From the NCBI GenBank assembly GCA_001986395.2, contig MQVO02000004.1, forward strand, positions 1,302,001 through 1,366,000: a stretch of 64,000 nucleotides of DNA, written 5' to 3'. Origin of the DNA: Irpex lacteus. Lineage: Eukaryota; Basidiomycota; Agaricomycetes; Polyporales; Irpicaceae. This document shows positions 19,981-32,720 of the stretch, in pieces (the stretch's first letter is position 1; every line of letters begins with the position of its first letter). The position numbers and the translations under genes are program-made. Under the pieces are notes generated by a model. It worked only from the letters and a program-made list of their open reading frames with translations. It did no database searches and had not been told where the DNA came from.

Positions 19981-20194
19981 GTCGACGACGTCCACCACCA
20001 TCTAAAGGTCGTCGTCAGCACCTAATTTCTCGGCACAGAGAGAGTCTTTTCTTCTCGTTTCGCTCCTTTGCAACGTCTCGCGCTCTCCATTCCCATAGGA
20101 ACATCCCAACACATACCACGTTTCTTCCCAGCCAGCGAAGACATCGTTTTTCAAACTCGCATTAAGCTTCGACCCGCCCTTTAGCTGCACCACC

Positions 20195-23100
20195 ATGCGG
20201 CTGCTGTCGGCGGCGGTCTCGCTGCTATCGCTGGCGTCGCTGGTCGTCTCGTCACCGTATCGGGAGGACATCGTTGACTACAACATCAACACGAATCAAA
20301 ACGCCCAAGACCCCACACAGTACACCACCACCAAGCGTTCTAGCTATCATCCCTCCCCCGATAACTGGCGTGAAATTCCCTTCTACACTATTCTACTCGA
20401 TAAGTGGGCAGATGGTGATCCGTCGAATAATGACTACTTCAAGACGATGTATGAGTGGGACTGGCGGGAGACGCAGTTACGGTTTGGCGGTGATTTGAAA
20501 GGTCTCGTTGGAAAGCTCGACTATCTGTATGGAATGGGTATTAGGGGTATTTTCATCTCCGGAACGCCCTTCTTGAATATGTTGTGGCAAGCCGACAGTG
20601 AGTGCTGCGTGTGTTTTAGCCTTCGCGCCGAGTGCTGATGATCGGGCGCATCACGGCTAGGTTACTCGCCTCTGGACTTTACGGTGTTGGATCCCCACTG
20701 GGGAACTCTGAAGGATTGGCAGGACGCGATCGATGAAATACACGCGAAGGGAATGTACCTTATGGTTGATTTCACTGTCGGTACTATGAGTGATTTGGTC
20801 GGCTTTGATGGGTAAGTGAATGGAAGCATGTTCGAAGGTCAACTTCACACGCTTAACGTGACCTCATAGATACCTCAATACTTCGGCTCCCTTCGACTTG
20901 CACGAACATAACGCTGTCTGGAAAGACCCAAAGTACGTTCCGTGGGATTTCAAGGAGTACGCCGACTTCGAGGTATGTTGAGCCATTGACATATGTTGAC
21001 GCACCGCTGACTATTTTGTCGAACAGATCAGGAACGAATGGAACTCGAGTTGCGAACTTCCGACGCTGTGGGTCAACGATGGTACTCAGGAGCATTTGGA
21101 CTGGCCGGGAGGATGTATGAACTCGGACTTCGACCAGTACGGCGACTTGGAGGCCTTCGGTGTCCATCCTGATTATGAGCGTCAACTCACCAAGTTCGCA
21201 TCCGTTCAAGATCGTCTACGTGAATGGCGACCTTCTGTCATGGCTAAGCTCACTACCTTCGCGTGTATGGCAATCCAATCCCTCGACTTCGATGCCATCC
21301 GTATCGACAAGTCGACGCAAGTCACTGTTGACGCTTTGGCTGATTGGGCTACCGCGGCGCGTAAATGTGCAGTGGGTGTCGGAAAGAAGAACTTCTTGAT
21401 TACCGGTGAGGTTACTGGTGGTGATTACTTTGGAGCCTTGTATATGTGAGTTTCGTAATAGTCTTACGATGCATGGTCATCTAACCATCTATGCAGCGGG
21501 CGTGGACGTACCCCAACCCAACGCCCTCCCGACTTCCTCAGTGCCGCCAACTTGACCTCGGCTCAAAACCAGTACTTCCTACGTGACGCCCCTCGTAACG
21601 GTCTTGACGGAATTGCCTTCCACTACTCTATCTACCGTGCTCTCACCCGGTTCCTCGGAATGGACGGTAACCTGCAAGTTGCATATGATGTCGACGTCAA
21701 CTTTATCACCGCGTGGAACGAGATGTTCTTGTACGACGACTTCATCAACCCTAATAACGGCACCGTTGACCCCAAGCACATGTACGGGACGAGCAACTTC
21801 GATGTCTTCCGATGGCCCAGTCTGGAGAATGGTACGGAGCGAGGTGTCCTTGGTACCTTCATCACCACCCTGGTCATGCCTGGAATCCCTCTGCTATACT
21901 ACGGCGAGGAGCAGAACATGTACCTCTACGATACTAGTGCCTCCAATTATCTCTATGGGTGAGTCGAGAAATGGCTTCGAGGAGGGCTATGTCTAACTTT
22001 TCTGTAGCCGTCAGTCCATGGTCAGTAACAAGGCCTGGCAGCGCCATGGATGCTACCAACTGGGATCTACTCAGTATTTCAACATGGCTTTGGGCAAGTC
22101 TCTTCTCGGCTGTTACGACGACTGGAACTCCCTCGACCACTTCGATCCCACCACCAATTCTCGTCGCGTGTTCGCCAGGTTCAACCAGCTCCGTGCAACT
22201 TATGCCGCTCTTCAAGACGGCTACAATCTTGTGCAGCGTGGTAACTGGACTCGTCAGATCGAACGTCCTGGTTCAAACAGCACTCCAACCGAGATGGGTC
22301 TTTGGTCCGTCTCGCGTTCTGGTATCCCGGGTGCACAGACCCTCAAGGGCAACAACACTGATCAAATCTGGCTGCTTTATACCAACAACAACCAGACGAC
22401 AGATTGGAAGTATGACTGTAACGACCCTAAACTTTGGATTTCGTCGCCGTTCCAGGCTAACACCGTCGTCCGGAACCTGCTTGCTCCCTACGAGTCATAC
22501 ACGCTCGCGACGTCCAAGTCTTCGTACTACAACAATGGAACTGGACCGTTCGTCGGTTGCATGGCCCAGTTTACGACTCAGCCGTTCGGTTTCCTGGCTC
22601 TCGTTCCTGAAGAACAGTGGGTTGGCCCCAGCCCCGCTCTGACTGGTTTCAGCCCTGGACACGACGCACGTATCAACGTTGAATCTGGTGATGCCAATGC
22701 GACGACTGTCGACATTCGGTTGGAGTTCAACGTCCCCATGGACTGCACGAGCGTTACCAATGCTATCTCGTTCAATATGTCGTCTTCCGGCCACGGATCA
22801 GCGCCCTCGATTGATACGAACAGTGTCAAATGCCAGACAATTACGAACCCTACGCCTTCGACGCTTGTCGGAGCTGATGCCTCGTTCTGGTACTGGACGG
22901 CTACTCTGCAGAATTTCCCGGACGGTATCCTCGAGATCCTCGTTGACAGCCCGGCTGCTCAAACCGGTGGACTTACAACAGGAGTAAGTTACATCGTTAT
23001 TCTTCGTATCCTAAGATTGTTAATCTCGTTGCTTTCATTATAGAGCAAAGATCGTCTTCTTCTTCGGAAGGGTTCGGCCCAGAACGTCATGGTCTTCCCT

Positions 23101-26100
23101 GACTCTGATCATGACAACGATGCATTCGGGTTCAGCAACAACCAGTACACGTTCACCCACAAAGCACTCGGCGCCGACAAGCTTCGTTACTCTACGAACT
23201 TCGGACAGAACTGGACTGACTGGAGGAACTGGGAGGACGTGACTAGCATCGACTCCAAGGAGTTCTCCGATGAGGGTCAGTTCTGGGATGGTCAGCATAT
23301 CATGGTGCAATGTAAGCTACGCTTAGTCTGCGAAGTTTGTGATATCTAGCTAACGAATTAATCTAGATTGGAATGGCCTCGCCATGTCCGCCACGACCGT
23401 CGTTCATGCCGATAGGAACTACAAGCATCCTCGTCGCGTACCTCAGCTCCTGGCTCGTGGTCCGTTCAACCAGTGGGGCTTCGATCAAGGTATAACCGCT
23501 GACATGTCGATGAATGACGACGGCATGTGGGAACTCGAGATCATGGCGTCTTGGCCCACATATGTGCAGCTGAACGTCTGGGGTTACGACGATTACTACT
23601 ACGGTGATGTCGATAACGACGGTGTTCTCGACCGTCTGCCACCCAATACGGCCGCACCTAACTACCTCAACATGTCTGCGCCGCCTCATCCTCATCTTGC
23701 CTGGGCTCTCATTGTCGACGATTCTACCATGACCTGGTCGCTCCAGCCCCGTGGTCAATCCGCCATCGGTGCTATCATGTATGCGCTCTTACTTTCCATC
23801 CCCCTCGTCACTGGTACCCTCGCCGTCGTCATTTTCATGTGGTCGTTCTACGGAATCAAGTACAACCAGTGGGGTGTCAAGCCTAGCAAGGATCACAGCT
23901 ACTTCCCTATCCTCGGCGCACTTGGCAACAAGTCGAGCGCAAATGTGAGCAACGAGAAGATGAGCGAGAAGGTCTTCGGCTTCCACACTCACAAGAACAC
24001 CGATATCATTGGCTGGCCCGAGGACAAGAACAAGCGTCGTAAAGTCCTCATCGCGACTCTCGAATACGAGATCATCGACTGGAAGCTCAAGGTGAAGATC
24101 GGTGGTCTTGGTGTCATGTCCAGTTTGATGGGTAAGGCGATGACGGATGTCGATCTCGTCTGGGTCGTCCCTAAGGTCAAGGATCTCGAGTACCCGCCTG
24201 GCGAACCCGCTGAGCCGATTGAGGTTATTATCTTCGGTGAACCGTACCTGATCGAGGTCGAGACGCACGTCCTCGATAACATCACCTACGTTATCCTCGA
24301 CAGTCCTGTCTTCCGTGCCCAAACCAAGGCGGACCCGTATCCCGCTCGCATGGACGATCTTAGCTCCGCCATCTTCTACTCAACCTGGAACCAAGCTATC
24401 GCAGCTACTGTCCGCCGCTACCCTCTCATCGACATTTACCACATCAACGATTACCACGGTGCTCTCGCGCCTATCTACCTGCTGCCGAAGGTTCTCCCCG
24501 TCTGTCTCTCGCTTCACAACGCTGAGTTCCAGGGTCTTTGGCCGCTTCGTACGAAGGAGGAGATGAAGGAGGTTTGCTCGGCTTTCAACATCAGCAAGGA
24601 ACACTGCACGAAATACGTACAGTTCGGTAACACGTTCAACTTGCTTCACGCCGCCGCTTCCTTTATCAGTGTTCACCAGAAGTCCATTGGTGTGGCTGGT
24701 GTGTCCGATAAGTACGGTAAACGTTCTTGGGCTCGTTATCCCGCTCTCTGGACTCTCAAGCACGTCGACTCTCTGCCAAACCCGGATCCTACGGATATCG
24801 CTGCTTTGGACGAAAACCCTACAAACGTGCGCGACATCAAGATTGATCAGGCTGCTGAAGCAGAGCGTCCGGAGCACAAGCGGCAGGCACAGGAATGGGC
24901 TGGTATCAAACAGGATCCTAACGCTGATTTGTTCGTCTTCGTCGGTCGTTGGTCAAAGCAGAAGGGTGTCGATCTCATTGCCGATGTCATGCCATCATTG
25001 TAAGTCTTTTCCTACAACGATCACGCCATGCATTGCTGACGGCGCTTTTTAGGCTCGAGAAGAGACCGTCCATTCAGCTTATCACCGTCGGCCCCGTCAT
25101 CGATCTTTACGGTCGTTTCGCCGCCGAGAAGCTGAACCGTCTCATGGAGCTCTACCCGGACCGTGTCTACTCGAAGCCCGAATTCACAGCTCTCCCGCCT
25201 TACCTCTTCAGTGGTGCCGACTTCGCTTTGATCCCATCTCGTGATGAACCCTTCGGTCTCGTCGCTGTCGAGTTCGGTAGGAAGGGTGCTCTTGGTGTTG
25301 GTTCTCGTCTTGGTGGTCTTGGTCTTATGCCCGGTTGGGTAAGTTTGATGTTGCTATAAATTTTTGAGCCGTTTGCTGACTTGATATATGTAGTGGTTCC
25401 CTGTCGAGTCTATGTCTACGGAGCACATGATGTCTCAGTTGACCAAGACGATCAAGATGGCATTGAAGTCCACGGAAGAAGAGCGAGCGATGCTCCGTGC
25501 TCGATCCGCCGTACAGCGTTTCCCCGTCGTCGAGTGGCGTCAACGTATGGAAGACTTCCACCGTCGCAGTATCAACATCAGCCGAGGCCTTGCTGGTCCC
25601 AACGCATTCCGCACTTCCGATTGTGATGGTGGTGCGGGCCGCGCTATCGAAGACCATGACGACTGGAACCCCGAATTCCAAGCACAGCCAACGCAGCCAA
25701 ACTGGGACGCACAGAGCATCAACGAGGTTCCGAGATCTCCTGGTCCTCCTGGCTCGCCTGGTGCGTGGAGTCAAGATACCCTTACGCCCAACGCACCTCC
25801 TCGTTTACTCGGCGGCAACGGACAACGCGCTTCGTTCACTACGGATGCTGGATCTGACAGCGAAAGCGGATACTTCACTCAGAATCATCGTGCAGAATCT
25901 GGGCAGGACTTCGGTAACTTTTTAGAGCGGGCGAATAAGACCATCGCAAAGGATCAGAAACATGTTCCCGACCCTTTCCTGGACACAGCCGCCCCTACGC
26001 GACCCTTCGGCGCGCACTCGCGTGCATCGTCCGTCGAGTCCATCGCGTCTATTGTTGACGAAAAGCAAAACTCGCCTCTTAACAAGGCCATTGCTTCGGT

Positions 26101-28039
26101 AAGTTGCCTTCAAGGTTGATTATGTTCTGTCTAACTTACGTGTTCTCCCAGTTCACCGACTCCGATGGAGGTGTTGCCCATGATTTCGTCCAGAAGCTGC
26201 AGATGCTTAACTCTCACAACTCGAAACACGAACTCTCCATCGAGAAGTTCCTTACGAAGAGTGAAGAGGCATTCTTCGACAAAGTGAAGAAGGACAAGCT
26301 ATCTAGTGCGGCTTCTATCAGGTCCTCGCAACGTGATTCGATCTGGGGTACACCGTCGTCATTCGATCATTCTCGCCCACAATGTACGTCTCTAGTGTGC
26401 CTGTTGTAAGTCTTCACTACTAACACATGGTTCTCTAATCAGCTCCAAGCACATCTGCATTCACTCCTGGCATTGATGGATACAGTGGCCCACTCCCTAC
26501 TGAGCAGAACGACGTCGTAATCATGACTGGACTTCAAATCGCCATGTCTCGTGAACTTGGCGGCTGGCCACTTTACACGATCATCATCGCCGCAGGCCAG
26601 ATGTTGAGTGCGACTAGTTTCCAGATTACACTCCTTTCCGGTCAGAACTGGCAGACCGACTTGCAACTCTACGTTCTTGGAGGTGTCTTCCTGGCGTCGT
26701 CTATCGTGTGGTACGTTTTGTTCAGGTACAGGCCCTCGGTCTACGTCCTATCGGCTCCATGGCTCTTCTTCGCCATCGCATTCTTCCTCATCGGTCTTCC
26801 CTCCGTCGCGAGTGCGTTGCATGGTGCCCATGATATCCTCACGAGTCTGGCCACCTGGTCGTACGCTGTTGCTTCTGCAGCTGCGTTCTTGTTCTTCGGT
26901 CTTAACTTTGGTGAAGAAGCTGTAAGTGCTATCGTACTCAATAGCTGCTCCCTACTGACTCTGTGTTTAGGGTGCCGCTACGGAAGTTTGGATGATGCGA
27001 GCTGTTGTAGTTCAAGGTTCTCAGCAGATTTGGGTTGCAGCGCTCTGGTATTGGGGTAACCATCTTAACGGTGCCACTGCCAACAGTATGCCACCTTGGT
27101 GGGTCGTGCTGATCGTTTGGCCGCTCGCCGTTATCTCGTTCCTTTTCGCGTACCTCATGCTTTACGGCTTGCCCGACTATTACCGCCAAACGCCTCCGAA
27201 GGTCCCGAACTTCTTGAAGACCCTCTTCCGTCGTAAACTGGTGTTATGGTGAGTTTCATTGGCTTCATCGCATGAATTTATACTAAGATATTGCAGGTTC
27301 TTGGGATCAGAAATTCTTCGTGACTACTGGCTCAGTGGACCGTACGGCCGAAACTGGAGTTTCTTGTGGGCTGTGCCAATTCCTCAGTGGCAGATCCTTC
27401 TTCTCGTCATCGCGTTCTTCATTGGTGTCTGGGCTATCATGCTCGGTATCCTGACCTGGTTCAGCAAAACACATACCTGGTTGCTGCCCGTCTTCGCCGT
27501 CGGCCTCGGCGCGCCGAGATGGTGTCAAATGTTGTGGGGTACGTCTTCGCTCGCCCTCTACATCCCTTGGGCTGGGCGAGCCGGACCATATCTCGGTATC
27601 TCGTTGTGGTTGTGGCTCGGTGTGTTGGACGCCATCCAAGGTGTGGGCTTGGGCTTGATCCTGCTTCAGGTAATTACTCTACCTCTCGTATACTGCTCAT
27701 CGTGCTAAACTACTTTCTAGACATTGTCTCGTCTACACGTCTGTGCCACGCTCGCCTTTGCCCAAGTCATCGGTTCGATTTGTGTCATGGTCGCGCGAGC
27801 AACAGCACCCAATAAGGTTGGACCGGAAAGTGTCTTCCCTGATCTCGGAAAGTGGGACTTCCAGGACGGGTTGAAGGGATCGCCGATGGCTTCAGCACCT
27901 TTCTGGATAGCGATGATATGTCAAATCATCATCGTTATCGGTTACTTCTGGTTCTACCGCAAGGAACAACTTGGTACGTCGGTGTTCTATGTTGTCCTTG
28001 ATAATATGCTAACTTACGTCCTTTTCAGCCCGCCCATAA
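20195..28039 (+). CDS. AGS1: Cell-wall alpha-1,3-glucan synthase
   Basis: Large membrane synthase that polymerises alpha-1,3-glucan for the fungal cell wall from UDP-glucose. Sixteen exons keep frame, with total coding 7,032 nt, 2,343 aa, within the usual size of the family: 20195-20597, 20661-20811, 20870-20972, 21027-21445, 21497-21958, 22008-22983, 23044-23311, 23367-24999, 25053-25338, 25394-26098, 26152-26383, 26443-26921, 26971-27248, 27297-27669, 27721-27973, 28029-28039. A signal peptide ([20 protein letters not shown]) leads to an extracellular GH13 amylase-like domain with [10 protein letters not shown] and TGEVTGGDY as catalytic regions and [12 protein letters not shown]. After a membrane segment (about 23,770-23,850) comes the cytosolic GT5 domain: [13 protein letters not shown] near residue 1,170, [12 protein letters not shown], and [17 protein letters not shown] near 1,533. 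The C-terminal part from about residue 1,905 is multi-spanning. The last exon encodes only three residues. Confidence 0.96.
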
Positions 28040-28609
28040 TCACGAACACTAGTACTACTTGCACGACGGACTTCTGTTAGACTTACTACTATATCTGGAC
28101 CATATTTTATCTTCTTCGGGCACTCTTACGGGGATTGTGACTGCCACTACCATGGACATTTTGTATAAGCAATCGTAGCACCTCATCCACCCAGTCATTC
28201 GCTTCAGCTTTCAAGTATCTTACATGTGTCTAGTACTGAACTTCAATTAAATGGTAGCTGCGCTCAGAGCACAGGTTAGAGTACATGGCGAGAAATATAC
28301 CACACAATGCCACGCGCATTAGCTCTACACATTTTTACTTGACACTTGCGGCGAAATTTTTTCTCCAGAGCAAGTTTACCACTCCGGATAGTAACGCTAC
28401 GTGCCTCCTCAGATGCAAGGAGAAAGGGAGTGTTACAAACTATGGTCCAAGTACACTCAACGCGGTGTCTGCACTGCTCACGCTATCAAAAGCCTTGCGA
28501 ATTCACCGTTACGCAAAATCAAAATCAATGATGGAAACGTTATATGTAAACACAGTAGTATCCCGAGCAATTAGGGTATAAATTGGTATACTGTTCCTCT
28601 CCATCGATT
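28040..28609. other. Gap between convergent genes
   Basis: About 570 bp between the stops of the glucan synthase (+) and the long-chain base kinase (-). It should hold both 3' ends. AT-rich, no ORF with family features, no repeat recognised. Confidence 0.6.
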
Positions 28610-30602
28610 TTAGTCCTTTAGAGTAGTATGATTAAACTCGGCGTGATATGCACCGTAGGGCGAAAGCCACGTCGCAAGTTTAGGATGTACTTCGACCTGG
28701 TAGGGCTCGAAGGGATATCGTTCACCGTCAATAGACAGCGAGCTGTTCGGCGCGTGTGTCTCTACCCGATATGCTTCTGCCTTGAAGTATCGTTGCTATA
28801 TGACTCGTAGTCAGAATAATGGTTATCGGCCATCCGTGTTCCACAGACTGCGCACCTTCTCTGCCCAGAACGCACGGCCTTCATCTGCACCATCAATCAT
28901 GCTTATCATCTCTTTTCGCGGGACCTGGTTTGTGGCGGTTCGTCAGTATTGCATCAGACGCCAGAAGAGAGGGCTACTTACAACTTCCTGAATGACAACG
29001 TCGATACAGCCATCGTTAGGATGGGACACGGGGAATTGCATCAGGTCTCTCGCAACGTAAGGTCCCTTCCCAGCATACAAATAACAAATCGGTTCATCGA
29101 ACGTAATCCACCCTTCACCTGTTGGCTCGTCCTTGTATAGAAGAGGCGGCAGCGATGAGCCCACCTCTGCATCATTCGTAGTAGAGGTTTGCGCCTCGGG
29201 CGAATGTTTATTACGCAGGGCTTCTGAGCGGGTAGCATGGAAGTTGTCGAACATCTTCTGCTTATCTGCCTCGACCACCTTGATGGAGACTTTGACGGGA
29301 CACTTCTTATGCTGCACAATACCACGGAGGTAGCCATACATGAACCGTCTAGAAGAAAGCATCGTGAGGTTTGTAGGGTAAATCGTGACCTCTGAGGCTT
29401 ACTCACGCGTCTCCCATGAAGCGCAAGTGCTCTGTGTCAACATCGAGCTCAGCCATGAGCCCCATCGCTTGTGATACGAAGGAGAGAATGCGCTTGTCTC
29501 CCTGTGTCATGGAGAAGATGTCGACCGGCATGGGGAGGCCTTTAGCGGCATTCAAAGCCGCCGCGGAGACGTCGAAGCCTTCCTGCATCCAGGTCGAATA
29601 AGCACCAGCTAAGTCACAGATAATATGCCGTACTCCACTATATACATACCTGGAGCCCGAGAAGGTTCAAGGCAAGAGCATTGCCCGAGCCTGTGGGTAT
29701 AGGAGCAATAGGGATCTTCAACGCTTGCATTGGGTTTTCATGGGCTGCCAGGCCGTTGAGGACTTCATGAACAAGTCCATCCCCGGAGACTGTTATTATC
29801 GCATCGTACTTGTCAAGCGGGATTGATTTCACAATCTCTATGGCGTGTCTGTAGTGCGTAGTGACTAGATTATCACAGTTGAGTATGAGTACTCCGAGAC
29901 GGATTCGGGGAAGATATAGCTTACAAGTGACGTCAGTCGTGCAATGCGCAGCTTTGAACAAAGGCGCGATTTTCTTATGGAATGTTGACACAGATTTGCC
30001 CTTTATACGCCGTATCATTGAGTGGTACAGGTGTATAGCAAAACGTATACACTTACGGGACCAGACTTGGGATTGACGAGAACAAGCAAGTGTCGTCCCC
30101 TCTTCACTCCTTGCAGGAGCGATTCAGAGGTCAGTAACCTCGCTCTGACATAGCTCATATAGTGTACATACCTTTGTGCGAAGCTTCCATGACCGCATCG
30201 GCGAACTGTTGAGCATCCTCTTTCTTATCCGCTGGAACGGCACCCTGGATGTGTACAAGGTACAGCTTGTCACTCTTCTTCCTTGCTAGTAGAGATAGCT
30301 TGAGGTCATCCCCAGTAAGTTCCGCCCATACAATGTGACGAAGAGGAGCAGCTATGCGCGGCCATTGCTCTACAACAACAACCGGTAAGACTTGAGTATG
30401 ATAGAAATGTCCTTGGGTAGACATACGCACGATCACTTGGCCTCGTCACGTACAATGTATCCTCGGTGAGGACGAACTCTGAGGTCTTGCCATGCTTGTC
30501 ACCAATGGTCAACTCCTTCAGTTTCGTCGCGTTCGCAGGCAAGTCTTGCTTTCCTTTGTCTTTCTGCCCGGCTGGAGCTAATACACGCTTCAACGTCGAC
30601 AT
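28610..30602 (-). CDS. LCB4: Sphingoid long-chain base kinase (LCB4/LCB5 type)
   Basis: Phosphorylates sphingoid bases to their 1-phosphates, a membrane-associated step of sphingolipid turnover and signalling. The ATG is at 30602 (MSTLKRVLAP). An N-terminal PH-like segment is followed by the diacylglycerol kinase catalytic fold: LLVLVNPKSGP (phosphate-binding loop) across an exon junction, ITVSGDGLVHEVLNGL, and PIPTGSGNALALNLLG. The substrate-side block has GFDVSAAAL, RFMGDARFMYGYLRGI and YVARDLMQFPVSHPNDGCIDVVI. A stop met near 28,823 lies inside a 60-bp intron (28796-28855, branch-like CTGAC). Splicing it adds YFKAEAYRVE, SIDGERYPFEPYQVEVHP and a stop at 28610-28612, which restores the conserved C-terminal block of the family. 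Several short introns interrupt the gene. Convergent with the glucan synthase. Choice between LCB4 and LCB5 is arbitrary for a single fungal gene. Confidence 0.9.
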
Positions 30603-30903
30603 GGTGGTCGCGAAGGAAGATAGGTCGTCACTGCGCAGACCAAGGTTTACTTCGGCTACACATGTCCCACGATCACAGAGTGAGTTCTGGACGCGTTCCG
30701 TCGCGCTTCGCGTCTTCAAAGTCTCAACATGTATCGACACACTCGTGATGGTGCATGACAGATACGCCGTGTACGTAAAGTACTTCAAGTCATAGCAATA
30801 AAGACATCTATTCCTACACGACTCTAGACAGACGACGAAAGCAAGTACTTGTAATGCTACAGGAATGTCCGAATGAATGCCAAAGGGTATAATATCGCGC
30901 AGT
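30603..30903. other. Gap between LCB kinase start and TAF13 stop
   Basis: About 300 bp between two minus-strand genes. It should carry the TAF13 3' end and the LCB kinase promoter. No gene or repeat seen. Confidence 0.5.
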
Positions 30904-31789
30904 TCAACCTTGGAACGCGGCGGCCTGGTTCATATCCGATTCTTCGAACTGTGAGCGTGCGCGTTTGATGTCTTCCTGCATGAACAGGAGTTCTTCCATA
31001 CGAGCAAGCTTCTTTGCGTCCGCTGGTCTCGATAGTGCACGACGAATGTCTTCGATGGACAGACGACCCTTCTTCCCTGGGCCTACTGCTGTCTGACACT
31101 AGATGAAAATGAATAATTAAGACAGAGAAAAATAGCTAGAGAACGCACCACATCGACAATATACTCAATTAGAATCTCTTCCATAACATTTACAGAGTCG
31201 TTCGCAGGGTTTCGGTCATCGCCAAAGCCGTACATCAGGTTACGAACTATGTAAGCAATACATCAGCCCCATACTTGTATCGACAACATTGCATGAACTC
31301 ACGTTCTTTGGTGAACAGTCCCCTATACGCTGACTTCTTAGCCCGCGACGAAGCCATAGTATCCCGGTAGGAAGGCATATATGAATATGTTGCTGTATAT
31401 GTACGCTGCTGCCCTGATGGTGCTATAACAGACGTCGTAGGTGCAGGTTGTGTCGTAGCATGCTGCCCTGCAGTTGTCGTTGTTGTAGTACTAGCCGCAG
31501 TGCTCGTGGTGGCTTGTGTCGTCTGCGTAGAAGGGGTCGTCACAGGCCGCGGTGTAGCTCGAGCAGTACTTTGTGCTTGTTGCTGCTGCTGCTGTTGAGG
31601 TGCGTAGTAGCTGTAATAAGGCCAGGTAGCACCGTACCCCTGCACAGTGGTGGCTGGATATGCTTGCTGATACGCCGTCGTGGGATAGCCTCCTGCTGAC
31701 TGAACATGTTGTGCATGGTAAGCGTTCGCTTGAGGGGGGTGATATGCGCTGTATGGGTACGACGACCCCGACGGAGGATAATACGACAT
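30904..31789 (-). CDS. TAF13: TFIID subunit TAF13 with a long Tyr/Pro/Gln/Thr-rich N-terminus
   Basis: Histone-fold subunit of the general transcription factor TFIID, partner of TAF11. The start is ATG at 31789 (MSYYPPSGSS). The first ~150 residues are disordered: YP repeats, a QQQQQQQ run and Thr-rich stretches. The conserved domain then begins with SAYRGLFTKE and continues over two introns with VRNLMYGFGDDRNPANDSVN, VMEEILIEYIVDV, and GRLSIEDIRRALSRPADAKK, ending LLFMQEDIKRARSQFEESDM. The stop TGA is at 30904-30906. The GLFTKE-RNLMYGFGDD segment is diagnostic of TAF13 (related to the N-terminal fold of SPT3). Most TAF13 proteins are short (about 120-170 aa), so the N-terminal extension is unusual in length. 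The upstream GTG frame extension is not needed. Confidence 0.87.
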
Positions 31790-32720
31790 GGCGGTCAAGT
31801 GCACGGTTGAAGGCGCTCTCTATGAGCCTACGCTCAGCAGCAGTACTCGCAGGCGTCAAAAGTGATGCGAAACATGTCGGCAGCGAACTATAAGAGAACA
31901 GGACCTGAGATGAATTCCAAAATATTTGTGGGGTAACAGAGGATAGTATATGGCATGAATGTGTACATATAGTGGAATTAAAATGAATACTTCGTATACT
32001 ATGAGCACTTCTCTCAAACTCCGAAAATCCAAGTCGGCCAATAGACATGTAAATTTCACGGTTTCTATCCCAAAAGTAAGTCTAACATCTCCATATACTG
32101 CCCACCAAATTTTGTACGATTCTTCAGGGTGAGTGAGCTGTAATGTGCTCGCCATTGTGCTAATTTTCGCCCTATTTGGCGCTTGATAGGCCAAAAACGC
32201 CCGTCGAAGGCTGCCATGTCAAAAATCCCTGGTCATGTACAAGACATATCACAACTTCAAAATATCACGAAACTAATATTTAAGGGTGGTACTATCGATG
32301 ATTAAAGCTGCAGTTTCTCCAGCCCGGCCTTTGTCATTTGACAGCCATCAAATTATGAGCTCTGGAGTGCTGGACTTCTTCGCCATATTGACCACGAAAG
32401 AGTCACTCTTAGAGCATTATCTGCTACGTACGAGTAGTAACCATACTACAGTACATGTATAAATATTTGTACAATTTTAAGAGTGCTTATGGTCCCCGAG
32501 CACGGCTGCGAGCCTCGACATGCGATTCGCATTACTTTTGACGCCTGCGAGTATTAGCGCCCTCACTGTACTACGTGCGACGCCGGAACGTTTGCTGAAG
32601 AACAAGGAAGTACTTAAGTCTTACCTGTGTCATCTCCGTAACGGGAGAGGAAGAGTTATATGAGCAGGATCTAGCACATATTTGACGCAGGTGAGCCTAG
32701 GTATCAGAAAACACAACTAT
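31790..32720. other. Gene-free stretch upstream of TAF13
   Basis: About 930 bp, AT-rich, between the TAF13 start and the stop of the F-box-like gene. It includes the TAF13 promoter. No convincing ORF, RNA gene or repeat was seen. Confidence 0.55.

Larger units (their letters stand above)
17334..20194. other. Repeat-rich intergenic region upstream of the glucan synthase
   Basis: About 2.9 kb with no supportable gene. It holds a tandem duplication (17690-18321), the second copy of the dispersed repeat (about 18,360-18,900), a weak tRNA-like stretch near 19,262, and the promoter and leader of the glucan synthase gene at the right end. ORFs here are under 90 codons and without family features. 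Confidence 0.6.

Noticed and set aside
28823..28856. Stop codon ending the long-chain base kinase at 28,823
   Set aside because: Lies within a 60-bp intron; splicing restores a conserved C-terminal block, so the CDS is extended to 28610.
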